In this document: piece after piece, positions 63,677-64,000 of the stretch | Layout: every line of letters starts with the position of its first letter | How positions within the stretch are numbered: the first letter of the stretch is position 1 | Source of the DNA: Turnera subulata | Taxonomy: Eukaryota > Streptophyta > Magnoliopsida > Malpighiales > Passifloraceae | Length of the DNA: 64,000 nucleotides | Reading direction: 5' to 3' | Assembly: GCA_028386065.3 (NCBI GenBank) | Contig: JAKUCV010004457.1 | Coordinates: 19,556-83,555 of the forward strand | Notes under the pieces: model-generated | Database searches by the model: none | Told to the model about the DNA's origin: nothing | Seen by the model: only the letters and a program-made list of their open reading frames with translations | Made by a program: the position numbers and the translations under genes

Positions 63677-64000
63677 CCAAGCCCAACCCACATAGCCCAA
63701 ACCTAACCCATAACCCATAACCCAAACTAAAGCCCAACAAACTAAACACCTAAACCTATAACCCATTCCCCACAAAACCCAAGCCCACTACCAAATATTC
63801 AACCCAAACCCAACAACCCACAAACTCCAACCCAACAACTAAACCCTACCCGACCCATCCAAATAATTCGGGTCAAGACCATCATAACGGGTCGTCAACC
63901 CACGCTTACCACAGGGGCTGTTTCGGCGGTGAGGGCGGCAACGAGCAGGTGGCGGCGTGAGGCGCGAGCAAGGCGACGCGTGAGGAGGTACGGGGGCGGG
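63677..64000 (-). mobile_element. Fragment of another family A-like LTR
   Basis: Rich in CCCAA-type motifs (AAGCCCAACCC), then GGGTCGTCAACCC and a minus-strand donor (CTGTGGTAAGCGTG, about 63910) followed by a GC-rich zone. This is the same module order as 62700-62900 in the A2 LTR, but the sequence differs. It joins the A2 LTR at a shared AATCCAAGCCCA-like stretch and runs off the window. Confidence 0.6.

Noticed and set aside
63690..63780. CCCATAACCCATAACCC-like run resembling telomeric repeat
   Set aside because: Units are irregular and do not match CCCTAAA; similar CCCAA-rich runs occur in the LTRs at 53740-53840.

Overview
This window is nuclear DNA of a flowering plant, most likely a eudicot. 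The evidence is intron-rich genes with plant-only relatives (a plant-type fimbrin, a BTB/ankyrin protein like Arabidopsis At2g04740, an EDM2-type PHD protein) set among plant LTR retrotransposons. Species cannot be told from the sequence alone. There is one assembly gap of 303 N (13294-13596). No rRNA, tRNA or CRISPR locus was recognised.

Layout. (1) 1-10 kb is gene-rich: a 14-exon fimbrin gene on + (2107-6026) converges with a 5-exon BTB/ankyrin gene on - (6811-9648). (2) 10-20.5 kb is decayed transposon sequence: a LINE ORF1 remnant, a Sirevirus-like solo LTR carrying 21 copies of one 12-bp palindrome, and a 6.1-kb dead Ty1/copia element with matching TSDs that contains pieces of another retroelement family. 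(3) 22-30.5 kb holds an 18-exon EDM2-like gene on +. (4) A young 4.8-kb Ty1/copia element of Ale type (31064-35892, -) lies just downstream, followed by a duplicated scrap of the BTB/ankyrin gene. (5) From 38.7 kb to the end the window is a nest of large-LTR, Ty3/gypsy-like non-autonomous elements, here called family A (copies A1 and A2, both in - orientation), interrupted by three solo LTRs with perfect 5-bp TSDs (AAATT, AAATC, GCGAG). Two of these belong to a second family, B.

Most notable system. Family A has no gag-pol. Its 2.4-2.5 kb interior instead carries two small genes antisense to the element. ORF1 (125 aa) is basic, with nuclear-localisation-like clusters and a C-terminal heptad region. 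ORF2 (227 aa) joins an N-terminal domain I do not recognise to the first ~90 residues of a LINE-type endonuclease (EEP) fold. Each gene has its own TATA box about 40 bp (ORF1) or 110 bp (ORF2) before the ATG, usually with an AATAAA after it. A third, older ORF2 copy lies antisense inside the dead copia element at 16.5-17.2 kb. The family A LTRs (~3 kb) are unusual too. They hold arrays of small hairpins whose stems differ in sequence but stay complementary, and an exon-like architecture on the element's sense strand: a GC-rich first exon with a GT donor, a conserved 75-78 bp mini-exon, and a downstream acceptor. These points rest on comparing copies inside the window; expression and function are inference.
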